Below, in pieces: positions 1 through 14,035 of a stretch of 23,881 nt of DNA (its first letter is position 1; each line of letters starts with the position of its first letter). The notes under the pieces were generated by a model. That model had not been told where the DNA came from. It ran no database searches and saw only the letters and a list, made by a program, of their open reading frames with translations. The stretch comes from an uncultured Collinsella sp. (GTDB taxonomy: Bacteria > Actinomycetota > Coriobacteriia > Coriobacteriales > Coriobacteriaceae), in the NCBI GenBank assembly GCA_902475245.1, contig CABRYP010000034.1:1-23881 (forward strand), read 5' to 3'. Both the position numbers and the translations under genes were made by a program.

Positions 1-9
1 TCCAGCCAT

Positions 10-49
10 AAAAAAGCCTCCCATTTCTTGTGTCCAAGAAATGGGAGGC
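10..49 (-). terminator. Rho-independent terminator after rpsJ
   Basis: Read on the minus strand, a perfect 15-bp stem (16-30 with 35-49) with a 4-nt loop is followed by six U (10-15). It begins about 45 nt beyond the rpsJ stop. It lies inside the 55-base segment that recurs, inverted, at the right edge of the window, so what follows it in the genome cannot be known from this sequence. Confidence 0.8.
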
Positions 50-94
50 AGTTCATAATGGCAGCGGGGCTCTTTAAGCTATGAGCGATATCGC

Positions 95-403
95 TTAGAG
101 CTTGATGTCGATGTCAACGCCAGCGGGGAGGTCGAGACGCATGAGCGAATCAACGGTGCCCGAGGTGGGGTCGAGGATGTCGATGAGGCGCTTGTGGGTG
201 CGCATCTCGAACTGCTCACGGGAGTCCTTGTTCATGTGCGGCGAGCGGATAACCGTGTACAGGTTGCGCTCGGTGGGCAGGGGGACAGGACCGGAAACGC
301 GAGCGCCGGTCTTCTGAGCGGTCTCGACGATGAGCTTCGCGGACTGATCGACGACCTCGTGATCATAGCCCTTGAGGCGAATGCGGATCTTCTGGGTAGC
401 CAA
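95..403 (-). CDS. rpsJ: 30S ribosomal protein S10
   Basis: S10 of the small subunit head (in other bacteria also NusE, a partner in antitermination). The 102-residue length is normal, and the conserved core is clear: N-terminal QKIRIRLKGYDHEVVD, then GPVPLPTERN, then the SPHMNKDSREQFEMRTHKRL segment, ending LPAGVDIDIKL. The start is TTG at 401-403, since no ATG fits; GGAGGT lies 5 nt upstream on the minus strand. It is the last gene of an rpsL-rpsG-fusA-rpsJ run, 60 nt after fusA. The usual tuf between fusA and rpsJ is absent. A strong terminator follows, where rplC of the S10 operon would be expected; the window ends there, so separation from rplC is only suggested. Confidence 0.97.
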   Translation of the reverse strand: MATQKIRIRLKGYDHEVVDQSAKLIVETAQKTGARVSGPVPLPTERNLYTVIRSPHMNKDSREQFEMRTHKRLIDILDPTSGTVDSLMRLDLPAGVDIDIKL

Positions 404-463
404 CTTAAACCTCCAAAGAGTGCGAGAGATGTTCTCGCGGATTACGTAACAGGGAGCTCGAAC

Positions 464-2563
464 TTAGACGTTCTTGCTCATGACCTCGTCCACGATGGAC
501 TTGGGCGCGGGCTCATAAGAGTCGAACTGCATCGTGTAGGATGCACGGCCCTGGGTCTGGGAGCGAAGGTCGGTAGCGTAACCGAACATCTCGCCCAGCG
601 GCACCTTGGCACGGATGAGCTTGCTGTTCTTGCGATCCTCCATGCCCTCGATCTTGCCGCGGCGACCGGAGAGGTTGCCCATAACGTCGCCCATGTACTG
701 CTCGGGGGTCTCGACTTCGACAGCCATGATCGGCTCGAGCAGCTGCGGATCGGACTTCTTGAGGGCGTCCTTGATAGCCATGGAACCGGCGATCTTAAAG
801 GCGGCCTCGGAGGAGTCGACCTCGTGGTAAGAACCGTCGAACAGGGTGACCTTGACGTCGAGGACCGGGAAGCCGGCGATAACACCGGTGTTCAGGGCCT
901 CCTGGATGCCCTTGTCGATGGACGGGATGTACTCCTTGGGCACGACGCCGCCGACGATAGCGTTGACGAACTCGTAGCCGAAGCCCTCCTCCATCTTCTC
1001 GAGCTTGATGACGGCGTGGCCGTACTGACCGCGACCGCCGGACTGACGGACGAACTTGCCCTCAGCCTTCTCGACGTCGTGACCAGCGGTCTCGCGGTAG
1101 GCGACCTGGGGCTTACCAACGTTAGCGTCAACCTTGAACTCGCGGAGCAGACGGTCGACGATGATCTCAAGGTGCAGCTCGCCCATGCCGGCGATGATGG
1201 TCTGGCCGGTCTCGTGGTTGGTGGACACCTGGAAGGTCGGGTCCTCCTCGGCGAGCTTGGTCAGAGCCAGGGACATCTTGTCCTGCTCAGCCTTGGTCTT
1301 GGGCTCGATGGCAACATCGATAACGGGCTTAGCGAACTCGATCTTCTCGAGGACGATCTCCTTGCCCTCGGCGCACAGGGTGTCACCGGTGGTGGAGTTC
1401 TTGAAGCCGACGCAAGCGACGATGTCGCCGGCGGCAGCGTCGTCACGGTCGATACGCTCGGCGGCGTTCATCTCGAGGATGCGGCCGAGACGCTCGCGCT
1501 GACCGTTGGAAGCGTTAACAACGTAGGAGCCGGACTCGGCGCGGCCGGAGTAAACGCGGACATAGGTGAGCTTACCGACGAACGGGTCGGTCATGATCTT
1601 GAAGACCAGGCCGGAGAAGGGCTCGTCGAAGGAAGGATGACGCTCGACCTCCTCGCCGGTATCCGGATCGGTACCGGTGACAGCCTCGACGTCGAGCGGG
1701 CTGGGCAGGTAGTCGACGACAGCGTCGAGCAGCTCCTGAACGCCCTTGTTCTTGTAGGCGGAGCCCACGAAGACGAGGTTGAGCTCGTTGGCCAGAACGC
1801 CCTTACGCAGAGCAGCCTTGAGCTCCTCGACGGTGAAGTCCTCCTCCATGAGGATCTTCTCCATGAGCTCGTCGTCAAAGCTGGCAGCAGCGTCGAGGAG
1901 CTCCTCGCGCTTGGTGGCAGCGATGTCGGCAAACTCAGCCGGGATCTCGTCCATCGGCTCAGGGTAGGTCATGCCCTTCTCGTCGGCCTTGAAGTCCCAT
2001 GCAGTCATGGTGACCAGGTCGATGACGCCCCAGAAGTTGTCCTCGGCGCCCATCGGGACCTGAGCGGCCACGGCGTTAGCGTCGAGACGATCCTTCATGG
2101 TCTCGATAGCGTTGAAGAAGTCAGCGCCCACGCGGTCATACTTGTTGATGAAGGCGATGCGGGGGACGTTGAAGGTAGAAGCCTGACGCCAAACGGTCTC
2201 AGACTGGGGCTGAACGCCGGCAACGGCGTCGAAGACGGCGACGGCACCATCGAGGACGCGCAGGCAGCGCTCGACCTCGGCGGTGAAGTCAACGTGGCCC
2301 GGGGTGTCGATGATCTGGATGCGGTAGTCCTTACCGTCCTTGTTCCAGAAGCACGTGGTAGCAGCGGAGGTAATGGTTACGCCGCGCTCCTGCTCCTGAA
2401 CCATCCAGTCCATGGTGGCAGCGCCCTCATGGACCTCACCGATCTTGTGGGTCTTACCGGTGTAGTAAAGAATACGCTCGGTCGTGGTGGTCTTACCGGC
2501 ATCGATGTGAGCCATGATGCCGATGTTACGGGTATCGGAAAGCTTGTACTTAGGCTTAGCCAT
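464..2563 (-). CDS. fusA: Translation elongation factor G
   Basis: EF-G, the GTPase that drives tRNA-mRNA translocation on the ribosome. 699 residues, full length. GTPase motifs are intact: G1 AHIDAGKTT (18-26), G2 around GVTITSAATT (61-70), G3 DTPGH (86-90) and G4 NKYD (140-143; more often NKMD, still fitting NKxD). Later EF-G blocks such as the domain IV sequence RQSGGRGQYGHAVI are present, and the protein ends in MSKNV. The start is ATG at 2561-2563 with AAGGA upstream. It lies 19 nt after rpsG, in the same operon. No duplication or truncation is seen. The family is certain; the canonical fusA rather than an EF-G2 paralogue is supported by its place in the str operon. Confidence 0.98.
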   Translation of the reverse strand: MAKPKYKLSDTRNIGIMAHIDAGKTTTTERILYYTGKTHKIGEVHEGAATMDWMVQEQERGVTITSAATTCFWNKDGKDYRIQIIDTPGHVDFTAEVERCLRVLDGAVAVFDAVAGVQPQSETVWRQASTFNVPRIAFINKYDRVGADFFNAIETMKDRLDANAVAAQVPMGAEDNFWGVIDLVTMTAWDFKADEKGMTYPEPMDEIPAEFADIAATKREELLDAAASFDDELMEKILMEEDFTVEELKAALRKGVLANELNLVFVGSAYKNKGVQELLDAVVDYLPSPLDVEAVTGTDPDTGEEVERHPSFDEPFSGLVFKIMTDPFVGKLTYVRVYSGRAESGSYVVNASNGQRERLGRILEMNAAERIDRDDAAAGDIVACVGFKNSTTGDTLCAEGKEIVLEKIEFAKPVIDVAIEPKTKAEQDKMSLALTKLAEEDPTFQVSTNHETGQTIIAGMGELHLEIIVDRLLREFKVDANVGKPQVAYRETAGHDVEKAEGKFVRQSGGRGQYGHAVIKLEKMEEGFGYEFVNAIVGGVVPKEYIPSIDKGIQEALNTGVIAGFPVLDVKVTLFDGSYHEVDSSEAAFKIAGSMAIKDALKKSDPQLLEPIMAVEVETPEQYMGDVMGNLSGRRGKIEGMEDRKNSKLIRAKVPLGEMFGYATDLRSQTQGRASYTMQFDSYEPAPKSIVDEVMSKNV

Positions 2564-2582
2564 GTTAGTTCCTTACCTTAAC

Positions 2583-3056
2583 TTACCAACGATAGTGAGA
2601 GAACGCGCGGTTGGCCTCGGCCATCTTGAAGACGTCCTCACGCTTCTTGACGGAAGCGCCAAGGCCGTTGGAAGCGTCGAGGATCTCGTTGGCGAGACGC
2701 TCGGCCATGGTCTTCTCCTTGCGAGCGCGGGAGAAGTTGACGATCCAGCGGATACCCAGAGCGGTGGAACGACGGGAGTTGACCTCCATCGGGACCTGAT
2801 AGGTAGCGCCACCGACACGCTTGGGCTTAACCTCGAGCGTGGGCTTGACGTTGTCCATAGCCTTCTTGAAGGTAGCGAGAGCGTCGCCACCCTCGGACTT
2901 CTCGGCAACGATCTCGAAAGCGGTGTAAACGATGCGCTCAGCGGTGGCCTTCTTGCCGTCAAGAAGGACCTTGTTGATGAGCTGAGTCACCAGGCGGTTG
3001 TTGTAAACGGCGTCAGGCTGAACCTCACGACGATTAGCTGCTGCACGACGCGGCAT
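2583..3056 (-). CDS. rpsG: 30S ribosomal protein S7
   Basis: Primary 16S rRNA-binding protein that nucleates the small subunit head. 157 residues, close to the usual 156. Conserved blocks: MPRRAAANRREVQPDAVYNN at the N-terminus, then LINKVLLDGKKATAERIVY, then GGATYQVPMEV, then RKEKTMAERLANEILDA, ending NRAFSHYRW. The ATG at 3054-3056 is preceded by AAGGAG at normal distance. It lies between rpsL (73 nt upstream) and fusA (19 nt downstream), the standard str operon order. S7 of E. coli represses its own operon by binding the rpsL-rpsG spacer; no equivalent structure was confirmed in this shorter spacer. Confidence 0.98.
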   Translation of the reverse strand: MPRRAAANRREVQPDAVYNNRLVTQLINKVLLDGKKATAERIVYTAFEIVAEKSEGGDALATFKKAMDNVKPTLEVKPKRVGGATYQVPMEVNSRRSTALGIRWIVNFSRARKEKTMAERLANEILDASNGLGASVKKREDVFKMAEANRAFSHYRW

Positions 3057-3129
3057 GTGAAATCTCCTTAAGTGTCTACCGTGCGGCGCTTAGGCGGCAC
3101 ACGGCGAAAGTATCAAAACGTTATCTGGC

Positions 3130-3507
3130 TTATTTAGCCTTGGGGCGCTTAGCACCGTACTTGGAACGGGCCTGCATACGGTTCTGGACCGGAGCAGCGT
3201 CGTAGGCGCCACGGATGACGTGATAACGGACACCAGGGAGGTCACGGACACGACCGCCGCGGACGAGCACGATGGAGTGCTCCTGCAGGTTGTGGCCCTC
3301 ACCCGGGATGTAAGCAGTAACTTCGATGCCGTTGACGAGGCGAACACGGGCAACCTTACGAAGAGCCGAGTTCGGCTTCTTGGGGCTCGTGGTGAAGACG
3401 CGGGTGCACACGCCGCGCTTCTGGGAGTTGTGCTGCAGAGCAGCGTTCTTGGACTTCTTGGGCACGGAACGACGGCCCTGGCGAACCAGCTGGTTAATAG
3501 TAGGCAA
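3130..3507 (-). CDS. rpsL: 30S ribosomal protein S12
   Basis: Decoding-site protein of the small subunit. 125 residues with the full S12 signature: MPTINQLVRQGRR, CTRVFTTSPKKPNSALRKVA, and GEGHNLQEHS. Lys43 in PKKPNSALRK is kept, and Asp89 (the position methylthiolated by RimO in E. coli) is kept. Residue 88 is Arg (GGRVRDLPG) where most bacteria have Lys; see findings. The start is TTG at 3505-3507, with GGAG 6 nt upstream. It is the first gene of its transcription unit, with a good promoter about 95 bp upstream and a leader of about 87 nt holding a small hairpin. Confidence 0.98.
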   Translation of the reverse strand: MPTINQLVRQGRRSVPKKSKNAALQHNSQKRGVCTRVFTTSPKKPNSALRKVARVRLVNGIEVTAYIPGEGHNLQEHSIVLVRGGRVRDLPGVRYHVIRGAYDAAPVQNRMQARSKYGAKRPKAK

Positions 3508-3600
3508 AGCGTACTCCTTCTCGAATGATTCCAGCTTTCTGTAAAGTGCAACGGCTTGAATCGAGGGGTCAGCATCCCCCTACGAAACACGCAGTTCGAT

Positions 3601-3629
3601 AGGATACGTGCCGTTAGCTGTGCCGTCAA
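3601..3629 (-). promoter_or_regulatory. Sigma70-type promoter of the rpsL operon
   Basis: On the minus strand, -35 TTGACG (3624-3629), a 17-bp spacer, and -10 TATCCT (3601-3606). The predicted start lies near 3594, giving an 85-90 nt leader before rpsL that contains a short hairpin with AGGGG/CCCCT arms. A terminator ends rpoC upstream, so this promoter would be needed for rpsL-rpsG-fusA-rpsJ. Confidence 0.7.
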
Positions 3630-3712
3630 CAGACCACGCCGCCGGGCGTATCCCAAAATTGGCACATTTCCGCAAAGCCTACACAAAAGGGATCCCCTCC
3701 TGTGCGCAGGGG

Positions 3713-3853
3713 CGGATTCCCGGCCCGGGCGGCGCGGGGGCTAAGTTTGCTGCTCTACAGTCCTGGCTCGCACGGAGAGCACATTAAGTGCTCTCCGGCT
3801 CGTGCGGAACTCGCGACAAACTTAACCCCTGTGCCGCCCGGGCCGGGAATCCG
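3713..3853. repeat. Long fold-back element A
   Basis: A 141-bp inverted repeat: outer arms 3713-3748 and 3818-3853 (36 nt, 33 complementary; on the plus strand two of the three mismatches would be G-U pairs) enclose a 69-nt centre. The centre has its own 9-bp hairpin (3774-3782 with 3788-3796, loop ATTAA) and a further CGCAC/GTGCG stem with a GGCTC bulge. The centre is almost identical to that of the element at 15317-15448, but the arms are unrelated. There is no U-tract and no open reading frame of note. It sits between the rpoC terminator and the rpsL promoter. Confidence 0.85.
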
Positions 3854-3978
3854 ACGTGCTCGTCGGGGCAACGTTCCCTGCCAAATAGGGACAGGTTTAT
3901 TTTGGTCGGTTTTATCTTGGGAAACGCTGCGCTCCAGCGGTGATCTGCTCTCATCTGTCGCATGAAAATCGGAGGCGC
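3854..3978. other. Non-coding spacer between fold-backs
   Basis: About 125 bp without a credible gene. It holds small hairpins (CCGACG tgct CGTCGG overlapping the end of element A at 3851-3866; CGCTG/CAGCG further on) and an imperfect direct repeat of about 12 bp, GGTTTATTTTGG followed by GGTTTTATCTTGG, near 3894-3920. It looks like degraded repeat sequence. Confidence 0.4.
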
Positions 3979-4109
3979 TTTCGGAAGTATGCGGCAAATT
4001 CTGGACCTGCCGAGCACACCGGGGGTTTGCGATAACAAACCCGCAGGCAGAGCGTTTGAGCATATGCGGTGTGGTCGACCCATCAAGATTTTGCCGCATA
4101 CTTCCGAAA
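3979..4109. repeat. Nested fold-back element B
   Basis: Perfect 20-bp outer arms (3979-3998 and 4090-4109), extended imperfectly outwards through GAGG/CCTC with a 2-nt bulge. Inside are an 11-bp pair with one mismatch (4011-4021 with 4067-4077), a CCTGC/GCAGG pair (4006-4010 with 4043-4047), and a perfect 7-bp hairpin (4023-4029 with 4036-4042). The 4006-4047 pair and the 4011-4077 pair cross, so they are alternatives or form a pseudoknot. Its sequence is unrelated to element A. Confidence 0.75.
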
Positions 4110-4186
4110 TCGCACCTCAAAATGATCCGTTTTCCTCCGTCCCCAAGGGATCGACGGAACGCAACAGGTTGAGCAAACGCAAGCGA

Positions 4187-4286
4187 GCGGCCCCCAGAGC
4201 GTACAAGGTGGCATGAAAAAGGCAGGGCATTGACCTTTTGGTCATGCCCTGCCTTTTGAATGACAGATTGTAGCCCTGGGGGCCGC
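4187..4286. repeat. Outer inverted repeat around the rpoC terminator
   Basis: Perfect 11-bp arms, GCGGCCCCCAG (4187-4197) and its complement (4276-4286), enclose the terminator hairpin at 4221-4253. The structure as a whole would fold as a terminator nested in a longer stem. Confidence 0.6.
4216..4253 (-). terminator. Rho-independent terminator of rpoB-rpoC
   Basis: A 14-bp stem with one bulged base (4221-4235 with 4240-4253) and a four-base loop; read on the minus strand it is followed by UUUUU (4216-4220). It lies about 78 nt after the rpoC stop. The plus side also has a short T-run (4254-4257), so it could act weakly in both directions. It separates rpoBC from the rpsL operon. Confidence 0.85.
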
Positions 4287-4302
4287 GCAGCGACGGAGAT
4301 CT

Positions 4303-4324
4303 CCGCCGTTCGTTAGAACGGCGG
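4303..4324 (-). other. Perfect hairpin just after the rpoC stop
   Basis: A perfect 9-bp stem (4303-4311 with 4316-4324) with a GTTA loop, starting 6 nt after the rpoC stop codon on the minus strand. It has no U-tract, so it is more likely an mRNA 3'-end stabiliser or a pause site than a terminator. Confidence 0.55.
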
Positions 4325-4330
4325 AACTAG

Positions 4331-8806
<4,476 letters not shown>

Positions 8807-8812
8807 AGTCAA

Positions 8813-12304
<3,492 letters not shown>

Positions 12305-12377
12305 CAGGTTTTTCCTCCTTCACGGAAATGCTCGGTGGGTTGGCGAGGCATAGCTTCGCCAGTTATCGCAACCTAAT

Positions 12378-12405
12378 AGTTTATCAGGTACCGACCGTTG
12401 GGCAA
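12378..12405 (-). promoter_or_regulatory. Probable rpoB promoter
   Basis: On the minus strand, TTGCCC (12400-12405), a 16-bp spacer, then TAAACT (12378-12383). The match is moderate. The unit needs its own promoter because a terminator ends galU upstream. The predicted leader is about 65 nt. The stretch 12406-12560 upstream is AT-richer and holds no gene. Confidence 0.4.
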
Positions 12406-12567
12406 GAAAAGCCTTGACGCGATTGAGTTTTTAGAGTAGCAAAGTTTTTCGGCAGAAAAGGTGCAGGTAGATGTATGTGTATCGAACACCTGTTCATATA
12501 TTTTCTGTGAACGAGTCTGCTGGTGCGGACCGCTGAATGGCGGAATGGCGGCGAGGGTTGGCCGGGC

Positions 12568-12737
12568 GGAAACTGCATCCCGTTTTGAGGCCTCAAACTG
12601 GGTCGCAGTTTCCGTTTGAGCCCTGTCTGGGAAACCGCATCCCGTTCTGAGCCGATATTCCGGGTCGCACTTTCCGCTAGGGGCCTCAGGCGGAAAGCGC
12701 ATCCCAGAATTCGGTCAAATTGTGGGTCGCACTTTCC
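12568..12737. repeat. Phased palindromic array, 62-bp period (left)
   Basis: Six copies of a 14-bp motif, alternately inverted: forward GGAAACTGCATCCC-like at 12568, 12630 and 12692, reverse GGGTCGCAGTTTCC-like at 12600, 12662 and 12724. Start-to-start distances are 32, 30, 32, 30 and 32 bp. The 18-nt spacers inside each forward-reverse pair differ in sequence but are partly self-complementary (the first is almost fully palindromic); the 16-nt spacers between pairs also vary. The same motif and phasing recur at 23411-23610. It lies between the galU terminator and the rpoB promoter. Confidence 0.9.
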
Positions 12738-12759
12738 GGGGCTAAGCTGTAGCTCGCAT

Positions 12760-12793
12760 AAAAAAACGGGCGCAGACCGAAGTCCGCACCCGT
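12760..12793 (-). terminator. Rho-independent terminator of galU
   Basis: On the minus strand, a 12-bp G+C-rich stem with a UUCG tetraloop (12766-12793) is followed by a run of U (12760-12765, extending into the stem base). It starts about 20 nt after the galU stop. Confidence 0.9.
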
Positions 12794-12813
12794 AAATGTC
12801 GATGCCCGAAGGC

Positions 12814-13722
12814 TTACTTGCGCATCAAGCCGCCGCGCTCGTCGATGGCGTCCCAGAAGGCGCTGGCAAAGCGAGGATCGCTTGCAGCCATGAGGGCGTT
12901 GGTGGCCATCCAGCCAGACGGGGTGCCGGTGTCGTAGCCCGAAAGCGGATCGATGACGACGGCGTACATGGCCTCGCGGTCGAGCGAGCGGGCCATGGCG
13001 TCGGTCAGCTGGATCTCGCCGCCCTTACCAGCCTGCTGGTCGGCAAGCAGGTCCATGACCAGCGGGCTCAGCAGGTAGCGACCGACGATGTACAGGTTGG
13101 ACGGAGCCGCCTCGGGAGCGGGCTTCTCAACCAGACCGCCGATGCGCCAAACGGCACCAGGCTCGTCGTCGGCAGCATTCTCGAAGCCCTCGAGGGAACC
13201 CACGCGGTCGCCGGCGATGACGCCATAACGGCTGACTTCCTCGGGAGCGCACGCGGCAACGGCGATAACCGAAGCGCCACCGTGCTCCTTGGAGACGGCG
13301 AGCATCTTGTCGCAGATGTCGCGGTTGGGCACAACGTAGTCGCCCAGAAGAACCAGGAAGTTCTCCCCTGCCACAGCGTCGGCAGCAGAGCGAATGGCGT
13401 GACCGAGGCCCTTGGGCTCGTACTGATAACGGAAGTCGACCGGCATACCGCCCGCATGGGCGACGGCGTCGGCATAAGCATCCTTGCCGCGCTCGCGCAG
13501 CAGGTTCTCGAGCGAGCGATCGGGCTGGAAGTAGCTCAGCAGCTCGGGCTTACCGGGAGAGGTAACGATGATGGCATCGTCGACCTCCTCGGGGTCGAGT
13601 GCCTCCTCAACGACATACTGAATGACCGGCTTGTCGAGCACCGGCAGCATCTCTTTGGGCGTGCACTTGGTGCCAGGCAGAAAACGCGTGCCAAGACCGG
13701 CGGCGGGGATGATTGCCTTCAT
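12814..13722 (-). CDS. galU: UTP-glucose-1-phosphate uridylyltransferase
   Basis: Makes UDP-glucose from UTP and glucose-1-phosphate, a precursor for cell-surface glycans and the Leloir pathway. About 302 residues, the usual bacterial length. The N-terminal nucleotide-binding signature AAGLGTRFLPGTKCTPKEML is present, followed by VLDKPVIQYVVEEAL, then LLGDYVV, then GLVEKP and YDTGTPSGWMATN near the C-terminus, all as in GalU. I start it at ATG (13720-13722); an in-frame TTG three codons upstream sits too close to the AAGGA. A small GGCGCA/TGCGCC hairpin lies just before the ribosome-binding site. It has its own terminator, and a terminator also ends rplL upstream, so it is a stand-alone unit between rplL and rpoB. 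No promoter could be picked with confidence. Confidence 0.95.
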   Translation of the reverse strand: MKAIIPAAGLGTRFLPGTKCTPKEMLPVLDKPVIQYVVEEALDPEEVDDAIIVTSPGKPELLSYFQPDRSLENLLRERGKDAYADAVAHAGGMPVDFRYQYEPKGLGHAIRSAADAVAGENFLVLLGDYVVPNRDICDKMLAVSKEHGGASVIAVAACAPEEVSRYGVIAGDRVGSLEGFENAADDEPGAVWRIGGLVEKPAPEAAPSNLYIVGRYLLSPLVMDLLADQQAGKGGEIQLTDAMARSLDREAMYAVVIDPLSGYDTGTPSGWMATNALMAASDPRFASAFWDAIDERGGLMRK

Positions 13723-13974
13723 GTTATTCAAGGATCCTTTCGCAGGCGCAGAATGCGCCCTGTGCGTGCGGCACGGCGGCCGCAGACCAAATTGCGATAC
13801 CGAAGTATCTTACCGCCGGAGACATACGTCGCCGTGAGGCAAACGCAATTCTTCAGCAGGTCAACGCAAATTATTGCTCGAATGGTGCAATTTTACGCCC
13901 CAGCGGTAACGGGATTGGCACGGCGAAGACAACGGTGTTCTGCATGCCGAGCAATGGGAATGAGGGGTCATAAC
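13723..13974. other. Upstream region of galU, no gene seen
   Basis: Non-coding 5' region. It must hold the galU promoter, but several weak candidates compete (for example TTGCGT, 16 bp, TATGTC on the minus strand) and none is convincing. Short hairpins are visible near 13741-13756 (GGCGCA/TGCGCC) and near 13797-13809 (GATAC/GTATC). Confidence 0.4.
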
Positions 13975-14007
13975 AAAAAAGACGGGGCTCGCATAGCGAG
14001 TCCCGTC
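13975..14007 (-). terminator. Rho-independent terminator of rplJ-rplL
   Basis: On the minus strand an 11-12 bp stem with a short TATG-centred loop (13981-14007) is followed by UUUUUU (13975-13980). It lies about 28 nt after the rplL stop. Confidence 0.9.
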
Positions 14008-14035
14008 TGCAAAGAAATCTGGCGAGAAAGCCTGA

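Noticed and set aside
194..2581. A plus-strand open frame of about 795 codons opposite fusA and rpsJ
   Set aside because: Same cause as the frame opposite rpoBC: it mirrors the fusA codon register and shows no protein-like features.
3755..4120. Small open frames across the fold-back elements between rpoC and rpsL
   Set aside because: They overlap inverted repeats in both strands, lack convincing ribosome-binding sites and show no conserved protein pattern.
8807..8812. TTG at 8810-8812 as the start of rpoC
   Set aside because: It lies only 3 nt from the AAGGAG ribosome-binding site; the GTG two codons later is at normal spacing.
12568..12737. CRISPR array
   Set aside because: The period of about 62 bp is CRISPR-like, but the conserved unit is only 14 bp, alternates in orientation, varies in sequence, and no cas genes are nearby.
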